A DNA stretch of 14,597 nucleotides. Source: Ruminococcaceae bacterium UBA3451 (GTDB lineage: Bacteria; Bacillota; Clostridia; Oscillospirales; Acutalibacteraceae). Positions 1-6,700 of this stretch are shown here, in pieces (positions within the stretch are counted from its first letter, which is position 1; every line of letters starts with the position of its first letter). The position numbers and the translations under genes were made by a program. The DNA lies in assembly GCA_002378845.1 (NCBI GenBank), contig DFRY01000022.1, positions 505 through 15,101 of the forward strand. Reading direction: 5' to 3'. The notes beneath the pieces were generated by a model. The model made no database searches and was not told the origin of the DNA. It saw only the letters and a list, made by a program, of their open reading frames with translations.

Positions 1-32
1 GTGGATCCGATGTCAATTCCAATATAATCCAT
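1..32 (-). CDS. 2-hydroxyacyl-CoA dehydratase activase, BadF/HgdC type (5' end only)
   Basis: Only the first ten codons and two bases are in the window. They read MDYIGIDIGS, and the next codon begins AC (probably Thr). This is the phosphate-1 loop of the ASKHA ATPase fold that opens the BadF/BadG/BcrA/HgdC activases (typically IGIDIGST). Such activases are homodimeric [4Fe-4S] ATPases that use ATP hydrolysis to push an electron into a partner dehydratase or double-cubane reductase. The ATG overlaps the stop of the DUF3343 gene by one base (TAATG), so the two are translationally coupled and belong to one operon with the double-cubane reductase, the expected electron acceptor. The call rests on ten residues plus a very fitting context. 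Confidence 0.75.
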   Translation of the reverse strand, partial: MDYIGIDIGS

Positions 33-298
33 TACACAAACCTGTCCCTTTTCGCATCAATTTGTCTCGGAAGAGAAAGGAACCTGTCATAGGCAAGTCC
101 GCTTTCCCTAAGACAGGCCTCTACCGCTTCCCGCTCGTTTTCCTCAACCAGCAGGGACATACCGCAGCAAACAGAGGCCGCGCGCGGAGTGGGAGAGATT
201 TTTACCGTTACGCCCTGCTTTCGGATGTACTGGTATAACGCCATACCTTCCGTGTGGTTGTGAAAGAGGACATACCAATCCTGAATTGGATTCGGCAT
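32..298 (-). CDS. DUF3343 (putative Se/S carrier-like) protein
   Basis: An 88-aa cytosolic protein of the DUF3343 family, a small ferredoxin-like-fold family related to TusA/YedF-type carriers and described as putative selenium/sulfur carriers; no function is established. The visible hallmark is the Cys-Cys pair at residues 44-45 in the segment ASVCCGMSLLV, preceded by a TPRAAS stretch as in other members. It starts with ATG overlapping the TGA of the reductase gene (TGATG), has no strong ribosome site of its own, and its stop overlaps the activase start (TAATG), so all three products should be made in fixed proportion. DUF3343 genes are commonly seen beside 2-hydroxyacyl-CoA dehydratase-type genes. 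I infer a role in cluster maturation, sulfur handling or electron transfer for the reductase; this is not shown by the sequence. Confidence 0.85.
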   Translation of the reverse strand: MPNPIQDWYVLFHNHTEGMALYQYIRKQGVTVKISPTPRAASVCCGMSLLVEENEREAVEACLRESGLAYDRFLSLPRQIDAKRDRFV

Positions 299-1566
299 CA
301 GCCCAACATCTCTATAAAAGCGCCCATGCGGGTGCGAAGCTGTGCGGCATCGTCGGAATAGTCTGTTTCGATTCCAAGCACAGGAATGCCTTTCTCTTTC
401 AAAGCGCGTTCCACGTCACGGCCTTCGGTAGCATAAAGCGTACAGAATTTCAGGTTTACATCGACAACGCCGTCTACGTGGTATTCTTCCGCCAGACGCA
501 GTATGTCATCGATACGGCCTTTGTTCGGCGTAAAGCAGGCACAGTTGTTTTTCATGTAACGTTCCGCCAGAGCGTGAATCTGCCCGTCCAAAGTGGTTTG
601 ACTTTCGTCTACCAGATTTTCGAAATAACGGGTGCCTGTGCACATTTCTTCGCAGACTACGGCAGCGCCGGATGTTTCGATTACGTGGTGCAGCTTCCAG
701 TTCGGAATTGCCATTGGCGTACCGGAAACCAGAATGCGCTTTGTCCCCTCCGGGAACACGCCGTGGCCTTCTTTAATGCGCTGCTCCAGTTCGTCGGCCA
801 GTTTGTTGGCCATTTCGGCGCAGCGGGTGGGGTCGTCATAAAAAGCAATCTGCATCATAAGCAGGGCGTCTTTGCCGCTGATTGGAACCGGGTTTGCTTT
901 CCGTGCTTCAAATACCCTGGCAAGCGCCCGGCGTTTATTGTTAATTAGGCGAATTGCATTGCCCAGTTTTTCCGGCGTTACTTGGTTTCCGGTGAATTCC
1001 TCTACAACATGAATCAGGTTCCGAATTTCGCCCTCCCACTTAGCCATGTCCTGGGGGCGTTTCATTTGAGGCATATCCATAACGGTAACAGGTACGTCCT
1101 CGCTCAGAATTTCCCAGGCCTTTTTCTTGCCATCGCAGGTGGTTTCGCCGATGTACATGTCCGCAATGCGGAAAAAGGGACAGGTTTTGCCTACTCTGGC
1201 CCCTACGGATGCTTTGATAAGCGGGCACATGTCCGCGGGCAATACCTTTTCTCCGTCGGCTACCCAAAATTCCGAACCGCCGCAAAGTCCGGTAGCAATC
1301 GCGTCTGCCGCGAAAATTACCTCATCCGGAACAAAAATGCAAAAAGTTCCGAAAACCTTGCCGCCCTTCTTCTGGAACTCAACCAGTTCCGCCGGGCGTA
1401 CACCGTGAATTTCAGATACCACGAAGTCGTAAAACGCCATTCCCTCCGGTCTGTCTTTCTGCGTCAGATACACGTCCCCGAAGGCTGCCGGCAACACGGC
1501 ACACAGTTCATCGTGCCGCTCTAAATTCATCCCCAAATTTTCCCACATTTCCCGATAATCCGCCAT
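298..1566 (-). CDS. Double-cubane-cluster anaerobic reductase (2-hydroxyacyl-CoA dehydratase D-subunit family)
   Basis: A 422-aa protein of the HgdB/BcrC/FldC superfamily. It looks like the stand-alone double-cubane-cluster branch rather than a two-subunit dehydratase: there is a single such gene, followed by DUF3343 and an activase. Twelve cysteines are present. Those in conserved-looking contexts are C76 (FGTFCIFVPDE), C95 (LCGG), C129, C144 (CDGKKK), C305 and C309 (CEEMCTGTRYF), C342 and C344 (CACFTPN) and C375 (KFCTLY). The C-terminal GIPVLGIETDYS followed by a QLRTRMGAF segment is typical of the family. Members of this branch accept electrons from the ATP-driven activase and reduce small molecules at very low potential; physiological substrates are largely unknown. 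The ATG follows a strong AAGGAGGAG ribosome site. It has its own promoter at 1596-1624. Confidence 0.9.
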   Translation of the reverse strand: MADYREMWENLGMNLERHDELCAVLPAAFGDVYLTQKDRPEGMAFYDFVVSEIHGVRPAELVEFQKKGGKVFGTFCIFVPDEVIFAADAIATGLCGGSEFWVADGEKVLPADMCPLIKASVGARVGKTCPFFRIADMYIGETTCDGKKKAWEILSEDVPVTVMDMPQMKRPQDMAKWEGEIRNLIHVVEEFTGNQVTPEKLGNAIRLINNKRRALARVFEARKANPVPISGKDALLMMQIAFYDDPTRCAEMANKLADELEQRIKEGHGVFPEGTKRILVSGTPMAIPNWKLHHVIETSGAAVVCEEMCTGTRYFENLVDESQTTLDGQIHALAERYMKNNCACFTPNKGRIDDILRLAEEYHVDGVVDVNLKFCTLYATEGRDVERALKEKGIPVLGIETDYSDDAAQLRTRMGAFIEMLG

Positions 1567-1590
1567 ATAAACTCCTCCTTTTCAATAATG

Positions 1591-1624
1591 CCCCTATTAT
1601 AACAACCGGATAGGGGAAAGTAAA
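1591..1624 (-). promoter_or_regulatory. Promoter of the reductase trio with overlapping inverted repeat
   Basis: On the minus strand, a -35 TTTACT (1619-1624) and -10 TATAAT (1596-1601) are separated by 17 bp, about 30-35 bp upstream of the reductase ATG. A perfect 7-bp inverted repeat (CCCCTAT at 1591-1597, ATAGGGG at 1610-1616, 12 bp between) covers the -10 and most of the spacer. That is where a repressor or redox sensor would block RNA polymerase. The binding protein is unknown. Confidence 0.6.
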
Positions 1625-1703
1625 TCTGTATTGGGGATTCGAATAAGCCGGGCTGTTTTATTGTTTTTTTTGATTGCACCGGCGGTAAAAGAATGCTTTA
1701 TAT

Positions 1704-1727
1704 TGAGAAAAAAGAACTTTTTTCTCA
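1704..1727. repeat. A/T-rich perfect inverted repeat
   Basis: TGAGAAAAAAG and CTTTTTTCTCA are perfect 11-bp complements separated by two bases. It lies in the roughly 350-bp gap between the DUF4387 gene and the reductase gene, about 80 bp upstream of the reductase -35. It lacks a GC-rich stem, so it is a poor terminator and could be an operator or a cruciform-forming element. The rest of the 1567-1915 gap holds only the promoter near 1600 and the terminator near 1800. Confidence 0.45.
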
Positions 1728-1773
1728 GCGCTTTTGCACCGCAAACGCACTTTAAAATTCGGGCTCAGTTCTT

Positions 1774-1831
1774 AAAAAAGAAAGGAACCCCTATTGTCCG
1801 TTCCTGATCGCAACTTGACAATGGAGGTTCC
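1774..1831 (-). terminator. Rho-independent terminator after the symporter-AtuA-DUF4387 operon
   Basis: On the minus strand GGAACCTCCATTGTC (1831-1817) pairs with GACAATAGGGGTTCC (1798-1784), giving 15 positions with one G-U wobble and one mismatch, followed by TTTCTTTTTT. It lies about 85 bp downstream of the DUF4387 stop and separates that operon from the reductase trio. Confidence 0.75.
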
Positions 1832-1915
1832 TGTTATGCTTTCCGTTCAGCCCTCTTCTTGGAAAAGGCCGAACGGGAAACTGCTGTTTTTAGGGAAGGA
1901 GAGCAGATGGCCGAT

Positions 1916-2221
1916 TTACACTTCGGTGTCTGCTAAAAAGATATACTGTTGGCCGGAATGCATATCATTTTCATATTTATGCCCTTCCGGCAGCGGGCGC
2001 GGGTAAGAGTATTTGATAACCATAATGTTTTCCAAATAGAATTCCTGAACCAGCTTTTCTTCTACGCCATACAATTCTGAAATTTTATGGGTGTTGATGT
2101 TAGGGGAATTCTTAATTCTATCATACGCTTCTTTGGTGTCACAGAAAATTTCAAGGGTAACCCAAAAAGGACCGGCGTTCTTTGAGCGCACATATTTCGC
2201 TACATCTTTCACAGTTTCCAT
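1916..2221 (-). CDS. DUF4387 family protein (AtuA partner)
   Basis: A protein of about 101 aa matching the DUF4387 family, recognisable by the early segment VAKYVRSKNAGPFWVTLEIF and the later PRPLPEG. In many bacteria this small protein is encoded directly after, or fused to, an AtuA/DUF1446 protein, and the two are thought to act as one enzyme. Here it begins 18 bp after the AtuA-like stop, consistent with that partnership. I chose ATG at 2221 because AGGTG lies six bases upstream; a GTG at 2230, in frame and adding three residues, is possible. The biochemical role is not established for this subgroup. It is the last gene before the terminator at 1774-1831. Confidence 0.85.
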   Translation of the reverse strand: METVKDVAKYVRSKNAGPFWVTLEIFCDTKEAYDRIKNSPNINTHKISELYGVEEKLVQEFYLENIMVIKYSYPRPLPEGHKYENDMHSGQQYIFLADTEV

Positions 2222-2239
2222 ACGATTCACCTGCTTTCC

Positions 2240-3607
2240 TTAATTCTCGCCGATGTCGGCATATACGATCCGTAAAAGCTCCATAGGATCGTCTACATCC
2301 ACAACATGGTTCAGTCTGAACTCAGCAACTTTTCCTCTGGAAGTCTGTACGGGCGAGAAGGGGAATGCAAAGCTGGGGAGTATGGAGTTGGGGTCTGCCG
2401 GGAAGTGCAGCAGGCCGGGATTGAAGGCTTTGGCAATCTGGTCGGCCAGTTCCTGCGTTACGGCTGTTACGGTCAGCAGCATGCCGATTTCCCGCGGGGC
2501 GGGGGTTCCTTCGGGAACAGGTCCCGCAAGAACGGCGTTATAGCCGTACGCCTTGAAATTGAAAGAATAATCCTCATCCTTGATTCCGCTTTTCAGCAGC
2601 AAATCGTGAGCCCGTTTGCTCAGGTTGCGAATCCATCTTTCGGGGTCGGCCGTAACTTTACGGTCGGCGATTCCGACAAGAGCAATCGTTTGATACCCCG
2701 CGAAGGACGCACCTTCCAGCTTGAGTGTATACTGCTTTGCATGCTCAAATTTAGAGCCCGTAACGCGCACTGTTCTTTCGTCTTTTTGCGTGTAAACCGC
2801 TTCGTCCGTAATAAATGAGCCGGAAGGCTCTGTCAGACGGAAAGGATTCACGTTTTCATAAAGAAGATGAGCAGCAACCGTATAAGGCGTGCAGTGTGCT
2901 TCCGGGTTAATCGGGCAAACTTCAAATCCTTCTTCGTCAACAATCAGGAAGGCACCCATGCCTTCTTCTTTGTCCGTACACTGTGAGCCGCATTCCACCG
3001 TCTTTGCGCCGTGCCATGCGGCGCCTTCCATGCAGCCCATCATCAGCGGCATGGCAGAAATGATTCCCGTATCGGTGGCACGGCCCCCCAGAACAACGTC
3101 GGCACCGTTTTGGACGGCGTTGATAAAAGGTTCCGCACCCATAGCCGCAACAATATGTTCACAGGCTGCAAAGGTATCTCTTGTAATTTCAGGGGCATTG
3201 GGCAGCGCGTGGATTTTTCCTTCGTCCCACTTCCGTTCCAATACATCTGCGGACTGTTCGGTGTAAATCTTTGCTATCTTACCGGAAAGGCCCTCCTCCC
3301 GGTAAATTTCTTCCACAATCTCCGCGTAGGAATCAACCTGAGCATCCGCACCGCAGGTACCGCAGCTTCCGATTAAAACCGGAATTCCCGCTTTTTTCCC
3401 GGCACATACCATCAATTTCAGGTCATGTTTGATTGTTCCTCTGGAATATTTGGTCATTGCGTTGGCAAGGTATGCGGGGCCGGAGTCGGTTGACCCTGCA
3501 TCTGCCGCAATGGCATCCGGTTTCATTGACATGCCGTTTTCAAAAGTATCTTCCTCTATGCCTGCTCCAAGGCCGCCAATCGGCATTAGAATTCTGCATG
3601 TTTTCAT
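2240..3607 (-). CDS. Acyclic terpene utilization AtuA family protein (DUF1446)
   Basis: A 455-aa cytosolic protein of the AtuA/DUF1446 family. Visible signatures are ADAGSTDSGPAYL (residues 35-47), GSCGTCGAD (80-88, with Cys82 and Cys85) and a GGRATDTG segment near the middle. Pseudomonas AtuA is required for catabolism of citronellol/geraniol-type compounds, but most bacterial homologues lie in unrelated catabolic clusters and their reaction is unsettled, so a terpene substrate should not be assumed. The length is normal for the stand-alone form whose C-terminal domain is supplied by a separate DUF4387 protein, as here. The ATG has only a modest ribosome site (AGGT, 8 bp upstream). It follows the symporter gene by 165 bp. 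Confidence 0.88.
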   Translation of the reverse strand: MKTCRILMPIGGLGAGIEEDTFENGMSMKPDAIAADAGSTDSGPAYLANAMTKYSRGTIKHDLKLMVCAGKKAGIPVLIGSCGTCGADAQVDSYAEIVEEIYREEGLSGKIAKIYTEQSADVLERKWDEGKIHALPNAPEITRDTFAACEHIVAAMGAEPFINAVQNGADVVLGGRATDTGIISAMPLMMGCMEGAAWHGAKTVECGSQCTDKEEGMGAFLIVDEEGFEVCPINPEAHCTPYTVAAHLLYENVNPFRLTEPSGSFITDEAVYTQKDERTVRVTGSKFEHAKQYTLKLEGASFAGYQTIALVGIADRKVTADPERWIRNLSKRAHDLLLKSGIKDEDYSFNFKAYGYNAVLAGPVPEGTPAPREIGMLLTVTAVTQELADQIAKAFNPGLLHFPADPNSILPSFAFPFSPVQTSRGKVAEFRLNHVVDVDDPMELLRIVYADIGEN

Positions 3608-3738
3608 TCTAGTTACCTACACCCTTTCTGCTTTTTTATAAAGTATATGTCTTGTTGAGGAATAAGTAAAATACTATTATAATTATAACTCCAATGGGGT
3701 TAAAGCTATCACTATGATGCAAACTAAGCGCTGCCGGT

Positions 3739-3776
3739 ATAACAGAGTGCATGGCTGTTGGGTTTATGCCTGTTAT
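3739..3776. other. Weak stem-loop at the end of the symporter gene
   Basis: ATAACAG (3739-3745) and CTGTTAT (3770-3776) are complementary, with a further GCAT/ATGC pair inside. It overlaps the symporter stop codon and has no T-tract on the minus strand, so it is unlikely to terminate fully. It may mark an mRNA processing or stability element in the 165-bp gap before the AtuA-like gene. That gap also contains AT-rich TATAAT-like sequence around 3675-3690, but no convincing -35. Confidence 0.25.
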
Positions 3777-5173
3777 GCGGAGGCTTTTCTCGCTGCAATT
3801 TCCTTTATAATGGTGGGATACTGTTTATCCAGTTTATACACCCACAAAAGAATTGCCTGAATAATGCTGCACACAGCAGGAAGAATTGCCATCAGCCAAA
3901 GAATAGCCGTCATTGTGCTGGCGGGTTCCGTCGCTGCGGAGGGAACATAATTGCTCAGCGCCAGCAGACCGCCGGTTATAGCCGTACCGATTCCGGTTCC
4001 CAATTTCAGCGCAATGCCAATCACGCTGAAAATCATTCCCTCGTTCCGAATTCCCAGCTTCCATTCGCCATATTCTACAGAATCTGATACAATTGCGTAT
4101 TTTAAGCCGGCAAACGTTGAGAACCCAATGGAATAAACCACTGCGGCAACAATTGAGAGCGGAATACTCGAGGGGTTGATAAGGATCATAAGAAGTCCGA
4201 TTGTCTGAATAATCGTTCCGATAAACGATACGTTTCGTTTTCCGAATTTTTTGACAAACGGATGGAGCATTACCATGATAAGAATGGCGGCAATTCCTCC
4301 GGCAAGATTTCTTAAACCAAGCAAATCCGCATTTTTTAACGTATAGGTACAGTAATAGATAAAAACTGCCTGCATGCCCATCATAATTGCGTTTACGGTA
4401 GTCAGAAGCGTGGCCAATAAAGCATATTTGTTTTTAAATGTGTTTCCAACGTCACCCAGAAATGACGCATGTTTTCCTGATTTCGTTTTGTTCTCCAGCG
4501 GAGTTGCGGCGACCCGTTCTTTGGTAAATAAAAACGTGACACCAAAAAGAAGAATTGCCACAACCGCATAAAGCACCATCGTCAGCGTCCAGGAAGCGGC
4601 TGTATTCCCGAAGAATTTCACAATTTTTAAGGTGATTAAAGTGATGACTGTGTTTGATACCGCAACCGCAATCGTTCTGAAAACCGACATATCGGACCGC
4701 TGCAGCTGGTCACGGGTCATGCGGCTGTTTAAAACGCCGTAGGACAGGTGAATCGCACTGTAAGAGACAGACAAAAGCAGGTTGTATGTAACAAAGGCGT
4801 ATATAATTTTTCCTATGGGACCAAAGGACGGAACGAAAAATGCCAAAACCAGGGCAATGGCGTTCAGCGGCGTGAACCACAAAATCCAAGCCCGAGCGCT
4901 GCCGAAGCGGGATTTGGTTCTGTCAAACAAATAGCCGAATGCGATGGAAATTAAGATGTCTAATACTTTGGAAACCAGCATCATGGTGCCGACAATTGCC
5001 GCGCTTATCCCGAAAATGTCGGTATAAAAGAAAAGCATGAATGTGTTTGTGGTGGTAAGCGTAATATTTTCGGCTAAACCCCCCAGGGAATATGAAATTT
5101 TTTCACCGAAACGTAATTTTACATTGCCGGATTCTTCCACATCGAATGCGGGGGCAGTAGCGTTTTCTTGCAT
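3773..5173 (-). CDS. MFS transporter, GPH (glycoside-pentoside-hexuronide:cation symporter) family
   Basis: A 466-aa integral membrane protein with about twelve hydrophobic segments. The GPH signature is at residues 72-98: DILISIAFGYLFDRTKSRFG followed by SARAWILW, the MelB-type loop between helices 2 and 3 with its cation-site acidic residues. Family members import sugars, glycosides or hexuronates with Na+ or H+, though some cluster with organic-acid genes, so the substrate is open. I placed the start at ATG 5173 because AGAGGAG sits eight bases upstream; an in-frame GTG at 5191 would put that ribosome site inside the coding region. It leads the operon with the AtuA-like and DUF4387 genes and has its own promoter at 5389-5418, with a leader of about 200 nt. 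Confidence 0.9.
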   Translation of the reverse strand: MQENATAPAFDVEESGNVKLRFGEKISYSLGGLAENITLTTTNTFMLFFYTDIFGISAAIVGTMMLVSKVLDILISIAFGYLFDRTKSRFGSARAWILWFTPLNAIALVLAFFVPSFGPIGKIIYAFVTYNLLLSVSYSAIHLSYGVLNSRMTRDQLQRSDMSVFRTIAVAVSNTVITLITLKIVKFFGNTAASWTLTMVLYAVVAILLFGVTFLFTKERVAATPLENKTKSGKHASFLGDVGNTFKNKYALLATLLTTVNAIMMGMQAVFIYYCTYTLKNADLLGLRNLAGGIAAILIMVMLHPFVKKFGKRNVSFIGTIIQTIGLLMILINPSSIPLSIVAAVVYSIGFSTFAGLKYAIVSDSVEYGEWKLGIRNEGMIFSVIGIALKLGTGIGTAITGGLLALSNYVPSAATEPASTMTAILWLMAILPAVCSIIQAILLWVYKLDKQYPTIIKEIAARKASA

Positions 5174-5194
5174 ATTTTTAACTCCTCTCACGTT

Positions 5195-5320
5195 TCAATT
5201 TCCGCTTAATAAACCCTTCATTTTAATATCGGATACTGGATACATTTTGGTAATACCGATAAGCACGCAAGCAATTAACGGCATTATCGTACCGGAATGG
5301 GACACACCGGGTCTGAATAT
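5195..5320 (-). pseudogene. Short leader ORF or gene remnant upstream of the symporter
   Basis: Inside the symporter leader a strong AGGAGGG (5332-5338) is followed 11 bases later by an open frame that opens with ATA (5318-5320), has GTG at 5303-5305 and ATG at 5282-5284, and stops at 5195. The 29 codons from ATG read as a hydrophobic run and then charge (MPLIACVLIGITKMYPVSDI and on), resembling the end of a membrane transporter. It may be a decayed gene whose start mutated to ATA, a regulatory leader peptide, or chance. It ends about 20 bases before the symporter ATG, so coupling is possible. Confidence 0.25.
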
Positions 5321-5388
5321 TCGCTGTTGTTCCCTCCTCTTCCTTTCAGACGATTAAAATAAATTCTTTCAGTACCTCTTTGTTTTTT

Positions 5389-5418
5389 AGTATATATCAG
5401 CTGAAATTATAATGACAA
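5389..5418 (-). promoter_or_regulatory. Promoter of the symporter-AtuA-DUF4387 operon
   Basis: Minus strand: -35 TTGTCA (5413-5418), 18-bp spacer, -10 TATACT (5389-5394), each five of six to consensus. Transcription would start near 5382. Confidence 0.65.
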
Positions 5419-5420
5419 TA

Positions 5421-5456
5421 CTATTAACACTATGCCGTCTATATATAAAACCCTAT
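5421..5456 (-). promoter_or_regulatory. Candidate LysR binding region of the symporter promoter
   Basis: On the plus strand CTAT occurs at 5421, 5430 and 5439, exactly 9 bp apart, and again at 5453. The segment 5439-5456 (CTATATATAAAACCCTAT) matches 14 of 18 bases of a segment just upstream of the lysR gene (6501-6518). Its centre is about 65 bp upstream of the predicted transcription start, the usual recognition position for a LysR activator. The other CTAT copies sit at about -40 to -50, where the activation site is expected. Confidence 0.5.
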
Positions 5457-5497
5457 GTTGGAAGACGGTTGTTTGAGTCAGAAACATGTAGGGTTAC

Positions 5498-5537
5498 AAA
5501 AAACAGGCCAGCGCCGTAAAAATGGCGCCGGCCTGTT
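5498..5537 (-). terminator. Rho-independent terminator of lysR
   Basis: Minus-strand stem AACAGGCCGGCGCC (5537-5524) pairs with GGCGCTGGCCTGTT (5515-5502), giving 14 positions with one G-U, an 8-nt loop and then T6. It starts 15 bp after the lysR stop, so the symporter operon downstream needs its own promoter. Confidence 0.9.
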
Positions 5538-5552
5538 AGGGGGCTATTGCAG

Positions 5553-6482
5553 TCAATTCAGATTATCCAAAGGGGATTCCTTTAGAACCGTTCGGGTCAC
5601 ATCGATAAATTTTTCCATAATTTTGGGATGATAGCTGTTTTTATGGTAACATATGGTTACGTTGCGGAAGTAATTTCCATCAATGCTGTAGCGGTTTACA
5701 TGGTCATTTTCAGGCCCTCTTTTCAGCGGGGAATAGGGGAGGATCGTAAAGGCCAGCCCTTCTTCAACCATGCGGTAACAGGTTTCCCAGTTGCTTGTTT
5801 CCAAAATCATATTGGGGGTAATGCCGAAGTCGCTGAAAATCTGATCGGAAATTTTCCGGAGAAAACGTCCGGTTTTAAACAAAACAAAGGGTTTGCCTTC
5901 CATGCAGGAAATATCGATCAAAGGGAAGCTGTGCCCCTCCGCTTGTGTAACGGTAGCCGGAGAAAAAGATTCCGGTGTCAGCAGCAGAATTTCTTCATTG
6001 TACAGGCTGACGGTTTCCAGTACCTTGTTTTCAATTCTGGTGGTGTTTATTGCCAAATCGAGGTTTCCGGAAATCAGCAGCTTTTCCAAATCGGAATTGG
6101 TTTCTTCAAATAGCTTAATCTGAATGCCGGGGTTTTCTTCCATGAATTTGGGCAGAATGGACGGCAGAAGAAGAGAAGAAAGCTGCGGACTGCATCCGAC
6201 CAGCAGCCTGCCTTTCCGATAGTCCTGTATGTCATTGATTTTGTTCTGCAGGTCGCGCAGGGTGCTTAAAATATCTTTTGCGGCGTCTGCGTAATATTCT
6301 CCCGCATAAGTGAGCGCCATCGGTGAGACATCACGGTTAAATATCTTCGCGCCCAGTTCCTCTTCCACATGGGCAAGCAGAGAACTGAGGGAAGGTTGGC
6401 TGATGTAAAGCTTCTGCGCGGCAGAGGTAATATTGCCCTCTTCCATAATGGTTAAAATGTACTTCAGCTGCCGGTCGTTCAT
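5553..6482 (-). CDS. LysR family transcriptional regulator
   Basis: A 309-aa LysR-type regulator. The N-terminal winged helix-turn-helix is clear (residues 1-60: MNDRQLKYILTIMEEGNITS, then AAQKLYISQPSLS and LEEELGAKIFNR-like sequence), followed by a periplasmic-binding-protein-like effector domain of about 220 residues beginning near GRLLVGCSP. I chose ATG at 6482 because AGAGG lies six bases upstream; an ATG two codons earlier (6488) leaves too little room for a ribosome site. It lies upstream of the symporter operon on the same strand and is divergent from the gntR-kdg operon. A motif shared between its own upstream region and the symporter promoter suggests autoregulation and activation of the symporter operon. 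The effector is unknown. Confidence 0.93.
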   Translation of the reverse strand: MNDRQLKYILTIMEEGNITSAAQKLYISQPSLSSLLAHVEEELGAKIFNRDVSPMALTYAGEYYADAAKDILSTLRDLQNKINDIQDYRKGRLLVGCSPQLSSLLLPSILPKFMEENPGIQIKLFEETNSDLEKLLISGNLDLAINTTRIENKVLETVSLYNEEILLLTPESFSPATVTQAEGHSFPLIDISCMEGKPFVLFKTGRFLRKISDQIFSDFGITPNMILETSNWETCYRMVEEGLAFTILPYSPLKRGPENDHVNRYSIDGNYFRNVTICYHKNSYHPKIMEKFIDVTRTVLKESPLDNLN

Positions 6483-6500
6483 CGTCATCCTCTCCCTTTC

Positions 6501-6518
6501 CTATAGCAAATACCCTAT
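6501..6518 (-). promoter_or_regulatory. Candidate LysR autoregulatory site
   Basis: CTATAGCAAATACCCTAT (plus strand) lies 19 bp upstream of the lysR ATG. It shares CTATA, AA and ACCCTAT with 5439-5456 at the symporter promoter. A further CTATAG is at 6533-6538. The core has the form ATAG-N8-CTAT. Position near the start codon fits negative autoregulation. Confidence 0.45.
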
Positions 6519-6700
6519 TGATTAAAATGGAACTATAGCCTTAGCTTTATTTGGTAATTTAAGTATATATCAAACTAATAGAAATAGAAAGATATAAATC
6601 TTAGAACTTCCCAATCTACATGGCACATCAAATTTAGATTTATTCAAAGTTTTTCTAGTGTAAGGTAAAATTGCACAAAATAGAGTCAGAATAATTTTGC

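Noticed and set aside
286..1524. Plus-strand open frames of 180-220 codons opposite the double-cubane reductase
   Set aside because: They are antisense shadows of a well-supported gene, with unlikely composition and no ribosome sites.
1794..2006. Plus-strand 70-codon frame overlapping the DUF4387 gene end and the terminator
   Set aside because: Its start lies inside the terminator stem and its second half is antisense to DUF4387; no family resemblance.
5174..5191. GTG start at 5191 for the symporter
   Set aside because: It would place the AGAGGAG ribosome site inside the coding sequence; ATG 5173 is ideally spaced from it.
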